This document shows, piece after piece, positions 46,170 to 55,800 of a stretch of 64,000 nt of DNA. The stretch's first letter is position 1. Every line of letters begins with the position of its first letter. The stretch comes from Trichuris trichiura (taxonomy: Eukaryota > Nematoda > Enoplea > Trichinellida > Trichuridae): contig JBAJFE010000042.1 of NCBI GenBank assembly GCA_037903355.1, positions 4,538,001 to 4,602,000 on the forward strand, in the 5' to 3' direction. The position numbers and the translations under genes were made by a program. The notes under the pieces are model-generated. The model did no database searches, was not told the DNA's origin, and saw nothing but the letters and a program-made list of their open reading frames with translations.

Positions 46170-46230
46170 AATAAGCAGTCCACCGAAGAACCTGACTCAG
46201 CGAAACGTGTTTTAATATTGCGGTGAGTTA

Positions 46231-46957
46231 GTGGGGCACTACCTGACATGCGGCTGGCTCAGAGTTGCTTCGGCCTCCGTCAAGAGAAAAGCCAACCAGG
46301 TAACGGCACGATGGGATGAACCCGTCCACGATTCACGGATATACGCTCAGTTCAATGACATTGCGAATGAAGTGCGGAAAAACGACCCGGTACATGGAAG
46401 GTGGGACATGTCAGGCAGCAAGGCCAAGGTTTGGGCTGACGCAAGTGCGCTAGCCATAGGTGTAGCTCTCGAAGTGGACGGCTCCATTGTGGGGGATGGA
46501 TGTTGGCTTCGCCCTGATGACGCCCGCCACATCAACATGGCGGAGCTTGTCGGCGTGATAAAAGGACACAACCTGACTCTTTCGTGGCAGATGAGAGAAG
46601 TTGAGCTGCTGACAGATTCAGCAACAGTTCACCGCTGGATAGAGGATGGCCTGTCAGGAAGAACCCGCTTAAGAACGAAGGCCGCTAATGAAATGCTCAT
46701 TCGCTTACGAGTGGAGACGGTGTTATCCCTGGTGAAGGAATACAACTTGAAGCTCGCAGTCACGTTAGTAAGGTCAGCCATGAACAAAGCTGACGCCCTA
46801 ACCCACGTACCGACGAAATGGTTAGCCGCGGAGCCCGTGCATCAGCTGACGTGTGCTGCGGTTGACGACCCGTCCAATAAGCGGTTTATAACGCAGGTTC
46901 ACCATGACGCAGGCCATCCGGGCGTACGACGTACGTTGTACTTCGTTCGCCGCCGCG
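46231..46957 (+). pseudogene. Ty3-like RNase H and integrase zinc-binding start
   Basis: VWADASALAIGVAL (first Asp), INMAELVGVIKG (Glu) and LTDSATVHRWIEDGLSG (second Asp) are the RNase H motifs. VRSAMNKADALTHVP and QVHHDAGHPGVRRTLYFVRR begin the integrase HHCC domain. Then the sequence jumps into LTR sequence, so the DDE core is absent. Confidence 0.8.
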
Positions 46958-47068
46958 GAGAAGGAGCACCCACGGAGGGTTATGGAGGCGAAGAAACTCA
47001 TGCTGTGTCGGTGGAATAAAGTGTTTGGCAACCTTTCCTGCGTGCGTTTGTCAACTGGGTTTACTACA
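46957..47068 (+). repeat. Truncated 3' LTR of the Ty3-like element
   Basis: It matches 44118-44229 of the 5' LTR through GGAGCACCCACGGAGGG, GTCGGTGGAATAAAGTGTT and TTTACTACA. The first roughly 225 bases of the LTR are missing, removed with the integrase core. Confidence 0.8.
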
Positions 47069-47073
47069 TACGC

Positions 47074-48126
47074 TTTACAGGGTTTCTTTTTAAGGAAAGG
47101 AATTCCGCTAACACATATAATTTCAACTGCGACGGATAGTGCTCCTTCAATGGCAAGATGCCATCGGTGTTTATATCTTACCTGTTACGTTCGGTTCCAA
47201 ACGTTTTGGCAGTGCACTGCGTAATACACTGACAACACCTGGTTGCAAAGCGGCTCAGTGCTCGTCTGTATCGCTCCTTGCAGTACGTCATCCTAGCGAT
47301 CAACAAAATTAAGAAAAGTCCGTTTAAAGACAGATTATTGAGCTAGTTAAGTGATGAAATGATGAGGAGTTCATCCGTTTGCTCCTCTACACAGAAGTTA
47401 GATGGCTATCAAGGGGCGTCTATGCCTGAACCGTTTCTATCAGCTTTTTCAAATGGTTTTGTGGTTCTTTGAAAGCTATGAAGTCGAGTGCGGGAACAAC
47501 TTGAAGAAGCACAAGGGCGACCTCGCTTATCTGTCAGACCTTTATTTTAAATTTAGCGAAACGAATCTCCAGTTGCAAGATGATCTGAGTCTGATCAAGA
47601 CCAAGAATGTCGTTTCAGCCATCGTCTCCAAGCACTTGCTTTTCAAGCAGAACTTGGCACTTGGAGAATTTTACCAGTTCCTAATCTTGGCGGGCTGAAG
47701 AAAACGCGCAGCATACCTGACGGCGATGTCCACGTTTACTGCGACCACGTGAGTATGCTGCACAAGAAAGTGCGTGGAAGATACGCGGACGTATTGAAAA
47801 TGAGAGTAGCAACCTGGATGTTAAATCCATTTTCAAACACTAACGAAATAGGGACATTGCTGCAAGAAGAGCTGATTGAATTGCAAGCCAATGAAGAACC
47901 GAAGCCTAAGTTTGAGAGTGGCTCCAGTCATTTCTGGTTGCAGCATCAAATTGTGACACTTTACCCCGAATTTTGGAAAATCGTTAAAAAGTTCCTCTTG
48001 CTGTTTCCTTCCCCTTATTTGGTTGAACGTGGATTCAGTGCCGCAACAGATCTTTTGGTTAAAAAAAGAAACAGGCTACTGATAGGGCAGCGTGGAGACC
48101 TAAGATTGCTGCTAACGAATATTTGA
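47074..48126 (+). pseudogene. hAT transposase fragment 3 with dimerisation domain
   Basis: The order is IPLTHIISTATDSAPSM (compare IPLTNIISCATDGAPSM), then across stops FFESYEVECG, LAYLSDLYFKFSETNLQLQD, LIKTKNVVSAIVSKHLLFK, MLNPFSNTNEIG and finally LFPSPYLVERGFSAATDLL with KKRNRLLIGQRGDLRLLLT. The last block is the hAT C-terminal dimerisation signature. Several stops and frame changes are present. Confidence 0.85.
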
Positions 48127-48451
48127 ACTTGACGTGGAAAAATTGGTATTAGGGCATCAGCCTCAGCCATCACAATGATTCGCCAACATAGCCAAATTTT
48201 ACTGCTTGTTAAAGTCAAATAGTAAACTTGAATACAATGTTACAGAGTTCGGAGAACCGACGTCTAGCATAATTAACGTAAAGTACTGTTGTTTTTAACA
48301 AGGCGACAAGTACAGCAAAAAAACAGACGTAGAATTTGACTGAGTGCGTCAAAAGCGCATTAAGCAAACCACTTTTATACCCTGCAACCGAAGAGCTAAA
48401 CGCCAGTTAGTCACAAAAAAAAAGAGATTTATTCCCATTGTAAGTAAGAGA

Positions 48452-48641
48452 ACGTAGGAGCACCCAAGCGATCGGGCTTTCAGAACCCAACTGGTTCCGT
48501 CGTCAGCGATAGGGCACAAGCCCTGGGCGAAAGGAAGCATCCATCTAGTTTTGTCGTTAGTGAAAGGGTTCGTGCCCTGCTGCTGACGACGGAACCATTT
48601 GAGTTTCGAAAGCTCCTGTCTTTTGTATGCTCCTACGTTCA
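48452..48641. repeat. Foldback repeat with hammerhead-like core inside the hAT
   Basis: Outer arms GTAGGAGCAC and GTATGCTCCTAC and inner arms CTGGTTCCGTCGTCAGC and CTGACGACGGAACC make a palindrome about 190 bp long. It lies in the 3' non-coding part of the hAT element and is different in sequence from the Penelope-type foldbacks. Confidence 0.7.
48460..48517 (-). ncRNA. Hammerhead-ribozyme-like motif, second family
   Basis: On the minus strand: GTGCCCTATCG, CTGACGA, a seven-pair hairpin (CGGAACC/GGTTCTG), then GAAAGC. Downstream CGAT and GGGTGC can pair with ATCG and GTGCCC upstream, forming a stem I with an internal loop. The base expected as U16.1 is C here, so this copy may be inactive. 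A partner core lies on the + strand at 48583-48615. Confidence 0.35.
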
Positions 48642-49496
48642 TTTACATACAGCGAGAATAAACTGCTCTTTTTTCTTGTGGTAAAACTGCTGGCCTGTAA
48701 AACGTTCCATCTTCGTGCCAGGTAGTCCTTGCAAGTCTTGACTACAAATCCAATAAATCTTAACAGGAAGCTTTTCTCACACAAGCCCATTTTCAAGACG
48801 AAAGTTTGGCAGCTGCGTACGGAAGAAGTTTCGACCAATTCCATATGACCAAGAAACTTTGGCCTACCTTCATACACTCAGCAGAGAATACTCAGCCAAA
48901 TAGGTCGTGTGAAATACTTAGACCGCATGACTGAAAAGCATTGCACACATGACAGGAATTAGACTTGGATTTATTACTTTCTTTTCCATATGGCGCAGAT
49001 CGGTGCCAACGTCGAACTTTTAAATTGAAAAGTTTTAAAATGCAGATTAAAAGTTCGATCTTAGGATCAGCTTTCATCAGGTGGAAAAGACAGCAAATTC
49101 ATAGTTGAAATCTCCGGCAAACTCTGTCACAAGTACCCTAAGAAACGCGAAAGAACCTCAAGCGAGAAAAGGGAAGAGCAGGACCACGCAAGAAAGGAAG
49201 GGGGCCCTGAGAAGATGCGCATCTCGAAAGGGGGCCTTGGCGCGGAAAAGTTTGGGAATCACTGACCTAGACGCTCTGAGCGACATGGTGCATCCTGCTT
49301 CTGCATCGGCCTGTCAGTCTTTTCGCAGTTCAAAACGGCCATTATGTCTTCTATTGGGTTCCGCTACTAAATTTTCTTTTAAAAGAAGGTTCGGTGACTC
49401 ATTCCTTAAGGTTTCCCATTCATCTAGATTGATTATTTTAAAGAGTGGCAGCTTACTAGCTTGGGCAGGTCTCAATTTTCTTGTGTACAATGTCTT

Positions 49497-50960
49497 CCGC
49501 TGAGGATTCTCAATTACGCGAACACTACAACTATACATCAAATCCCTACCGTCTTTTGCATGAAGAGTCGGTAACATTTAGTCGTACTTCGTATCTAACA
49601 AATACCCCTTCTAGAGCACTTTGACTCAGCTTTCCTAGAAGTTCTTTTCGAACCAAACTACATGCTTTTGGACCAAGAATGCGGAAACGGCTAATTCCGG
49701 TTTTAGAGCTCTGGTGCGTTGACAGGAAGTTCTGCCGGGTAACTTTCTCTGCAAATAATCAAGCAGCCATTAGGAGATCACCGCAGTAACGATTCGATAA
49801 ACTGACGTCTAACAACATACGTGTCATTTCTACTGAAGAGCGATTTTTCTGCTCTGCCAGGTCATTCTGCTAAAGCGTATAAGGCTTACTGAGCAGATGC
49901 TCAATTCTCTGCTCTGCAAAGAAACTCTCGAATGCTTTGGTAATATATTCCTTACCATTGTCAGAGCGGAAAATTATTGGTTTTCTACCAAAACGAGTAT
50001 TCATTTTGGAACGTAATAGTCGATCACGTCAAATAATTCATCTGCAGATTTCAGTAGACTTATCTCCGTGTACTGTGAATGGTCGTTAATCAGCGCTAAG
50101 AAACAAGGGTGCCCTGATGATGTAATCATAGGCACACATTAAGCATTGTGCACCAGTTCCAGTGGCCTAGTAACCCTTGTACCACTCTTTGGGAAAGGCT
50201 GCACTACCGTCCTTCCCTTTCTGCATGTCTCACGTTCTCATACTTTGGGATCATGCTTAGCCGCGCGCATGCCGACAGCTTTTAACGTGAGAAAGTCTTC
50301 GGATTGCAGCTGAATGTCGATGTCCGGAACGGCAATGTTGCAGGGATAGTGGTACCGGTTAGGAATGAATGTCTCATGTGCACATCACCCGCGTTTGCGT
50401 ACCTGCGACATCTATTTCTTAAAACTGACCGTTATCATGCGCACTAGTAAGTCATTTGTTGCCACCTTTGGGAGGTTGTTTTTAGATGGAATAAACTCCA
50501 TTTCTGATTCTGACTTCATGGCCTGGTCTGTCTAGAACTTTCACGGTTAAGGGATTTTCGTGTAGACATAAAATGAATATAACGTTGCAACCTTCATCTG
50601 CTGGATCCTTCCGCTAGGAAGCAAGCAACTGAGCTGCCCATTTCCAATACCAGCCACTTTTACTGTTCGCCAATTTTTTAAACGTTCCCTGTGCTTTATC
50701 GACGTCAATGTCATAAAGAACGATCGTCTGCAACACACGAGCGATGACGCATCAGAATCAACACACCAGTTTCTACTTTGCTTCGTACTGGTCTTTTTAC
50801 CAGCCAAAAACAGGGTTGAACTCCTGTCACCCCTCCTTCCGTCAGTGGCTTGCGTTCGACTTTCGCTTCAGGACAAATTCTCCATATGTGTTTTTTCTTG
50901 CAGCATTCCATAGCACTGACCGTTTTCTTTTTTATTGGCCCCACGCCGAGCTTGATGGAA
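49497..50960 (-). pseudogene. Ty1/Copia-like retrotransposon remnant (gag-pol)
   Basis: On the minus strand there is a cysteine-knuckle-like remnant near 50.9 kb, then NWCVDSDASSLVCC (protease DSGAS motif with one change) and VKVAGIGNGQLSCLLPSGR. Broken frames then give RVTRPLELVHNA and FALINDHSQYTEISLLKS (integrase GPM/DDY region), RSDNGKEYITKAFESFFAEQ (second integrase Asp) and EQKNRSSVEMTRMLL. No reverse transcriptase and no LTRs were seen. Multiple stops show it is inactive. Confidence 0.8.
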
Positions 50961-51461
50961 GGCTTTGCGCTTGTTTTGCTTTGCTCTTCAGCTCCTGCTG
51001 CTCGAAAAACATAGTGCTAGAGCTTCGTTGCTCAGTCCAATGGTCACCATCTTTCTGTTTTCTGTTCTACGGGTACATTCATCCTAGATCTGCCCGTATA
51101 GTCAACGGTCAGATCAGTCTCCTCCCTTCCTCCAGTAACTACCATGTTTCCCTTATGATGAGACCTTCCCTGAAAATATGCCCCAGTCGCGATCGTCCGC
51201 CAAAGAGGCATATTTAGCAAGTCCGTTGGAAAATGTGACGGCCGTATCGAATCCTAAAATATACAGCTTGTATGTGGTTAAATTACTGTACTGTAGATTT
51301 TACGAGTAAGGTGCTTTGGTACATCTGCGTTTGTAGTGATCCTTCACGCAGTCCGCCCTAACGAACTCTCCTAGTGATTTTTGCAACTTTGTGTGCAACA
51401 GGTTGGTGCAAAAGCGCAATCTTTTTTGCAAAAGAGAATAATAATTTGACTCTCAAGCAAG

Positions 51462-52138
51462 ATGCCTGCAAAAAGGAAAAGTTATAGTGTCCAGTACAAG
51501 AAAGCAATCGTGGAGGACTCTCAAAGCAAGAATTTGACGACTTTGTGCAAGAAAAAAAATCTCGATCTCCGAATGGTTCGAAAATGGCGAGCACAGTACG
51601 ATAAACTCCGTGAAAACATGGATGAGGGAAATTCAAAGAAGCGTAAGTGTGGACCAGATCAGAACTATTATTTCCTGAGCTTGAGGGCATCCTTTGTGAA
51701 TGGATTGCTGACAGGGGAGCACAGGCTTTCATTGCGCGCAGGTCTGACGTTCAGGCATTTGCCCTTGCGATGGCATTACGCTTAGAGATATCCCCAGAAA
51801 AATTCAAATCGCCACAGTACCGGCTGGATAGCTTCCTTCAGCGACGCGAACTGTCACTAAGGAGATCGACAACATTGTTCAAGCTTGAAGATAATGAAAT
51901 TATTAAACGTGCATTCGCATCGAAGTCCTTTGTTGACAGAGTCGATTTTTCTAAATACCAACTGTCCCACATGATTGCTATGGATGAAACTGCAATGTTT
52001 ATGGGCCAACGATTTCAAACAACAATTGACCGTAGGGGAGCCTCGTTAATCTACATTCCTTCTAATGATTATGAAAGTGCGCGCGTCATCTGCTTTTTGG
52101 AAGCAATTCGTTTTTTCGAAAGGCAGGATGTCTTTTAA
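51462..52138 (+). pseudogene. Pogo-type (DDE_1) transposase, 5' half
   Basis: It starts MPAKRKSYSVQYKKAIVEDS with a helix-turn-helix (DLRMVRKWRAQYD). After a frame change near 51690 it continues with GILCEWIADRGAQAFIARR, a CENP-B-type second half, and MIAMDETAMFMGQRF with the first catalytic Asp. It ends about 45 residues later where foldback family A begins, so the second and third catalytic residues are missing. Confidence 0.8.
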
Positions 52139-52392
52139 CAGGCTTGAATAGTTTCATAGTAGATCTTCAGATTCACGGGTTTGGGCTGTTGGATGTATCT
52201 GTAAGTAAACTTAAAAATGCCCTACCAACGGATGGATGAGCAAATTGTAAGAGAAAATACAGAACAATTTGTATTTTCTCTTACAACTTGCTCATCCAAC
52301 CGTTGGTAGGGCATTTTGAAGTTTACTTACAGATACATCCAACAGGCCAAACCCGTGAATCTGAAGATCTACTATGAAGCAATTCGTTTAGA
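52117..52392. repeat. Foldback repeat family A
   Basis: Arms CTGTAAGTAAACTTAAAAATG and their complement around 52310-52340, with CTACCAACGGATGGATGAGC and GCTCATCCAACCGTTGGTAG nearer the centre. The palindrome centres near 52262. It truncates the pogo-type transposase on its left. Confidence 0.75.
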
Positions 52393-53161
52393 CAAAAAAA
52401 ATCCCTCCACTAATCATTACAAAGGAAAAGAAAAACAAAATTGAGCGTGTTTCAGGTATTTATGTTCTTCAAACCGAAAAAGCCTGGTGCACACAGTCAG
52501 CTATAATGAAATGGGTCGATTTAATGCTGCTACTTATTTTGCGAGGTGACAAAAGAGGAATGATAGTCTGAAATTCAGCCAGGATTCATCGCTCTAAAGA
52601 GATGAAGAACTTTCCTTCGGAGAGAAGAATAGATCAAGTAATGATTCCCGCAGGAATGACTGTCTACCTCCAGTATTGGAATAAAAAAGCCATTCAAAAA
52701 CAATCTGCGCAGTGAAATCAATTATTACATTAAAAATAAAATGGAGAGAAATTAGCGTGGAAACTGTATGAGGTCCAGGTTGCAAGACGTTATGACTTGG
52801 ATGAAGAATTCTTAGGACAAAATCGCTGACAGCTGTGTTGCCAATGCTCTACGAGTAGGTCACTTGGACAAGAAACGCTTATTCAAGGATAGCCCTATTG
52901 CAAGACATGAGAGGCTGGGCTCAATAGTTCTGAAAGAAACGGAGTAGTAAAAAATTCAGGCCGGAATTCAGCATTCAGAAATTTATGAAGGAGTCCGAGG
53001 AAATGATGACACGATCGTGTTCGAGTAAGCGTAGGTATTTGTACATTTTTCTTGCCTTACATGTATGGTTCTTCTTCTAGGTGTTTCGATATTTTTTTCC
53101 TTTACGTTCATGCTTCGTATGGGCTTCTGCACGTAAATAAATGAACAACTGTAGAGTGTGG

Positions 53162-53262
53162 TACCTGAAAATATAAGACACTCCAGAAAATAAGCCCTGC
53201 CTTGTTTTTTTGAAGGGAAAATAAATGTAAAACCCTGCCTTACTACAGGGGAAACACGGTAT
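53162..53262. mobile_element. Possible right end of the pogo-type element
   Basis: AAAATAAGCCCTGCCTTG, a repeat of CCTGCCTTACTAC, and GGGGAAACACGGTA resemble the ends of pogo-like elements. The matching left end was not found before 51462, so this is a tentative assignment. Confidence 0.4.
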
Positions 53263-54178
53263 TACTAGTCCTAACTAAAATTCAGGGAAGCTGTCCAGAA
53301 GGGCTGCCACTTGGTCGCCGACCGATGATTTCATGCCAGCCCTGCGACGCTGTTCTCCATTTATAACACGGCTTTGAGGTGAGTCTGCATCGATCCAAAA
53401 TTATATCGGAAAGTGAAGGACTTTCTGCGAAGGAACAGGTTACTTCCGTACTATGACCGTTCGTATTGCCGCTGGAATGTCTGCCACGCTAAAACCAGCG
53501 TGACGTAGCCCAGCGCTCTGGAGCTGGAGCGCTCCCAGGTAGCAATTGTCTTTTTTAGCCTTAGTTGAGTCGTAACATTTTACAGGTCTTCCTTCATAAG
53601 GAGACTGCGCATTTTTATCTTCCACGCCTCAGGGTTATTCTCATCCAGCAAGACGATCAACGTCTAACCAGTTAATGTCCTCTCGCTAGCCATCGTTCAG
53701 GCTCTGTATGACCAAGCACAGAGGAGACGTGCTGGGTCCATAACCTGTTAGAGTATGTGTTTGGACAGCATGAAATGCATGCAATAAACAACTGGTTTAA
53801 TCGCAAGATAAATGCGGAGAGGTAAATGACTAGCCGACCAGCAGGGCACAAGCCGCAAGATGGCAAAGAAAGTCCTCAGCCGACCGTACTGTGTGTGAAA
53901 AGAAACGTGTGCGGGCAAGTCGCCAGGAAGTGTTACCTGGACAAGTTACGTCATCCAACATTGGGAAACGCTTTCATTCTTCCTAACGAATTTTGACAGT
54001 CGTTAAGTGAATCTTATCATTCATAATCTTCTGGATTACTCCTGCTCTATCAGCAGCAGAAAATGGAAAAGTTCACATCGTAAGATAAGCTGTCAAAGCC
54101 TAAATGTTATGCAGGCCTCGTGACCTTACTGTGTCAGCATTTTCATTCTCCGCTGACGGATGAGTAGTTCTGAAAGTA

Positions 54179-54423
54179 TTCATAGTTGGTCTTCTGGTTC
54201 ACGGGTTTGGCCTGTCTGATGTATCTGTAAGTAAACTTCAAAGTGCCTTACCAACGAATGGATGAGCATATTGTTAGAGAAAATACAGAGCAATTTGCTC
54301 ATCCATTCGTTGGTAGGGCACTTTGAAGTTTACTTACAGATGCATCAAACAGACCAAACCCGTGAACCAGAAGACCAACTATGAAACAACCTAAGCCTGT
54401 TAAAAGAAACCCCGTCTTTCGGA
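54179..54423. repeat. Foldback repeat family A, with 13-bp target duplication
   Basis: The same family as at 52.1 kb. AGTTCTGAAAGTA occurs directly before it (54166-54178) and directly after it (54424-54436), a 13-bp target duplication. The left end lacks the outer 30 or so bases (the CGAAAGAC hairpin block) seen at the right end, so this copy is truncated on one side. Confidence 0.8.
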
Positions 54424-54599
54424 AGTTCTGAAAGTAGGGTTAATAAGATTTACTTTGCAACGCCCAAATTCATTAGTAGTAAAATCGAATGGCTAAGCAG
54501 AGATGCGCGAATTATGAAGGTTCAAAAGAGGCACAGTAAAACCCCCTAATCCGAACTAGTGGAAGAGAACGATAGAACGAACGTATACATTAAAGCTAA

Positions 54600-54700
54600 T
54601 TAGGCTACCTGTTTCTTAGACGGAATGTAGGTTCCGTTTAAAAATTTTAATTTCTCCTGAACTTTCGGATCAATCGTGACCTATCTTCAGCGGTCTTAAA
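54600..54700 (-). repeat. Penelope-type terminal repeat, one arm
   Basis: On the minus strand it directly follows the PLE tail: GACCG, CTGAAGA, hairpin, GAAAGTTC, AATTAAAATTT and AACGGAACC. The order tail - core - AACGGGAC is the same as at 10.44-10.87 kb on the + strand. The core here has AGTT in place of AGCT. Confidence 0.65.
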
Positions 54701-54920
54701 TTATAAGTATAATTTGTGAGTGCGAATTCAGCCTACTATCTTTACTAAGGGTTTAAAGCGAGTGTTTTTAAGGTCTTCTGTTGGTAGTTTTTTCTGTCCG
54801 TGTCTGTCAGCTGTCTTCTGATCTTGTTCCGTATAGCTTGCAGTGTTTCTCTGTACCTGTTGATTTGTTTTAAGATACTTTCTTCCATTTGAAAACATAA
54901 CTTCCCTTAACGGGTGTGTG

Positions 54921-55102
54921 AATTAGCATTATGGTACGGATCAGCTACCCGTTCAAAGATTTATCAAATTGCGAAGCTTTCGGGGAACACCTGTCCCCGT
55001 TTTCATGCGCTGAAGACGGGGACAGGTGTTCCCCGGAAGCTTCGCAGTTTGAAAAATCTTTGAACGGGTTGCTGATCCGTACCGTAATGCTAATTTTCTT
55101 CC
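54921..55102. repeat. Near-perfect palindrome of the Penelope-type family
   Basis: Arms AATTAGCATTATGGTACGG and complement, then CCCGTTCAAAGATTT, GCGAAGCTTTC-GGGGAACA and complements, with CATGCGCTGAAGACG near the centre. It is inserted in, or part of, the 3' tail of the minus-strand PLE. Confidence 0.85.
55006..55047 (+). ncRNA. Hammerhead-ribozyme-like motif
   Basis: TGCG, CTGAAGA (55010), hairpin CGGGGA/TCCCCG, GGAAGCTT, CGCA. TGCG and CGCA give a perfect four-pair stem I unlike those of other copies. One base of the GAAA is changed here, so this copy would probably be inactive. Confidence 0.4.
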
Positions 55103-55800
55103 AATGTTAGTTCAGGTTTCTTTGTATCCATTTTTTTCCATTTGTGATCCATACTTATAAATCGTTCCTTTTTGATTGTTCCATGTACCATGTAGTTTTA
55201 TCCATTTTCCATTTGTTTCATGTGTGTTAATTGTTTGTTCCAATTGCTTTAGTACGTCATCCATTTAGTGAGCAGCACTTGTATCGCGTCACGGTATTTG
55301 TCTATAGCTCACTTATGTCCGCTCCCTGATCGCGGTTGTTAGTCGGATTGTGTCTAATGTACAGGGCTTCTTTGATTCTTCGTAACCGTAAGTTATTTTC
55401 ATAACAAGACTTTTGGGTGGAGCGGCTTATTACGTTGTGCCGCATGTTCCACTACAGGAAAGGCTTGTTTAGCTTTTTCAATGGTAATTTTCAGGTCCAA
55501 TAATCGTCTACCTCGCTGCGGGATTGGATTGCTAATGTTGTTAAGCATGGCTTTCGCGTTATTGTAGCTTGTGAGCTTTTTCAAGTGTTCATTGAACCTA
55601 TGTTGTAGTGTGTTGCCCGTTTCACCAATGTAAATTCCTGAATAAGGACATTCGATTGCGTAGACTAGCCCTGTTTTTTTCTTTTGTCCTTACGAAGAAT
55701 TGTCCTGAGGTTGGAAAAACTCTTGAAAAGGACTTGGAACTCTAATCATCTTCCTAGCTGGATAATCTTTTCGCCTAGTACTGCCACATAGGGGGTAACG

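Larger units (their letters stand above)
37845..47068 (+). mobile_element. Ty3/Gypsy-like LTR retrotransposon, decayed
   Basis: The 5' LTR starts TGTGATGAAC at 37845, is interrupted by the BEL/Pao element, and ends TTTACTACA at 44229. The 3' LTR ends with the same TTTACTACA at 47068. TACGC duplications flank the whole (37840-37844 and 47069-47073). Between lie gag with a zinc knuckle, protease, reverse transcriptase, RNase H and the integrase zinc-binding start. The integrase core and the 5' part of the 3' LTR are deleted, the join being near 46957. Confidence 0.8.
31239..49264 (+). mobile_element. hAT transposon (ZBED5/SCAND3-like), host of nested insertions
   Basis: Both ends begin CAGTGATTCCCAA (31239 on the + strand; ending 49264 on the - strand). 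Flanking octamers ATATAGAC and ACCTAGAC agree at six of eight positions, as expected for an aged hAT target duplication. Coding pieces of one transposase occur in order at 32640-33056, 37595-37844 and 47074-48126, separated by a pogo-type foldback and an LTR element. Removing the two insertions with one copy of each duplication leaves about 4.3 kb, a normal hAT length. The transposase has frameshifts and stops, so the element is dead. Confidence 0.85.
54701..55800 (-). mobile_element. Penelope-like element, 5'-truncated minus-strand copy
   Basis: On the minus strand from 55800 it opens with VLGEKIIQLG-type sequence, then TGLVYAIECPYSGIYIGETG (GIY-YIG endonuclease) and NTLQHRFNEHLKKLTSYN, in broken frames. 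The 3' non-coding tail has many ATGGA words and TATACGGAACAAG. A 180-bp palindrome (54921-55102) interrupts the tail. No reverse transcriptase is present in this copy. Confidence 0.8.

Noticed and set aside
49105..49503. 132-codon plus-strand frame
   Set aside because: It crosses the hAT end at 49264 and overlaps the minus-strand Copia remnant; no domain.
54700..54900. Possible independent gene in the AT-rich tail
   Set aside because: The same word series is found at 10.6-10.7 kb as a PLE 3' tail, so it is element sequence.
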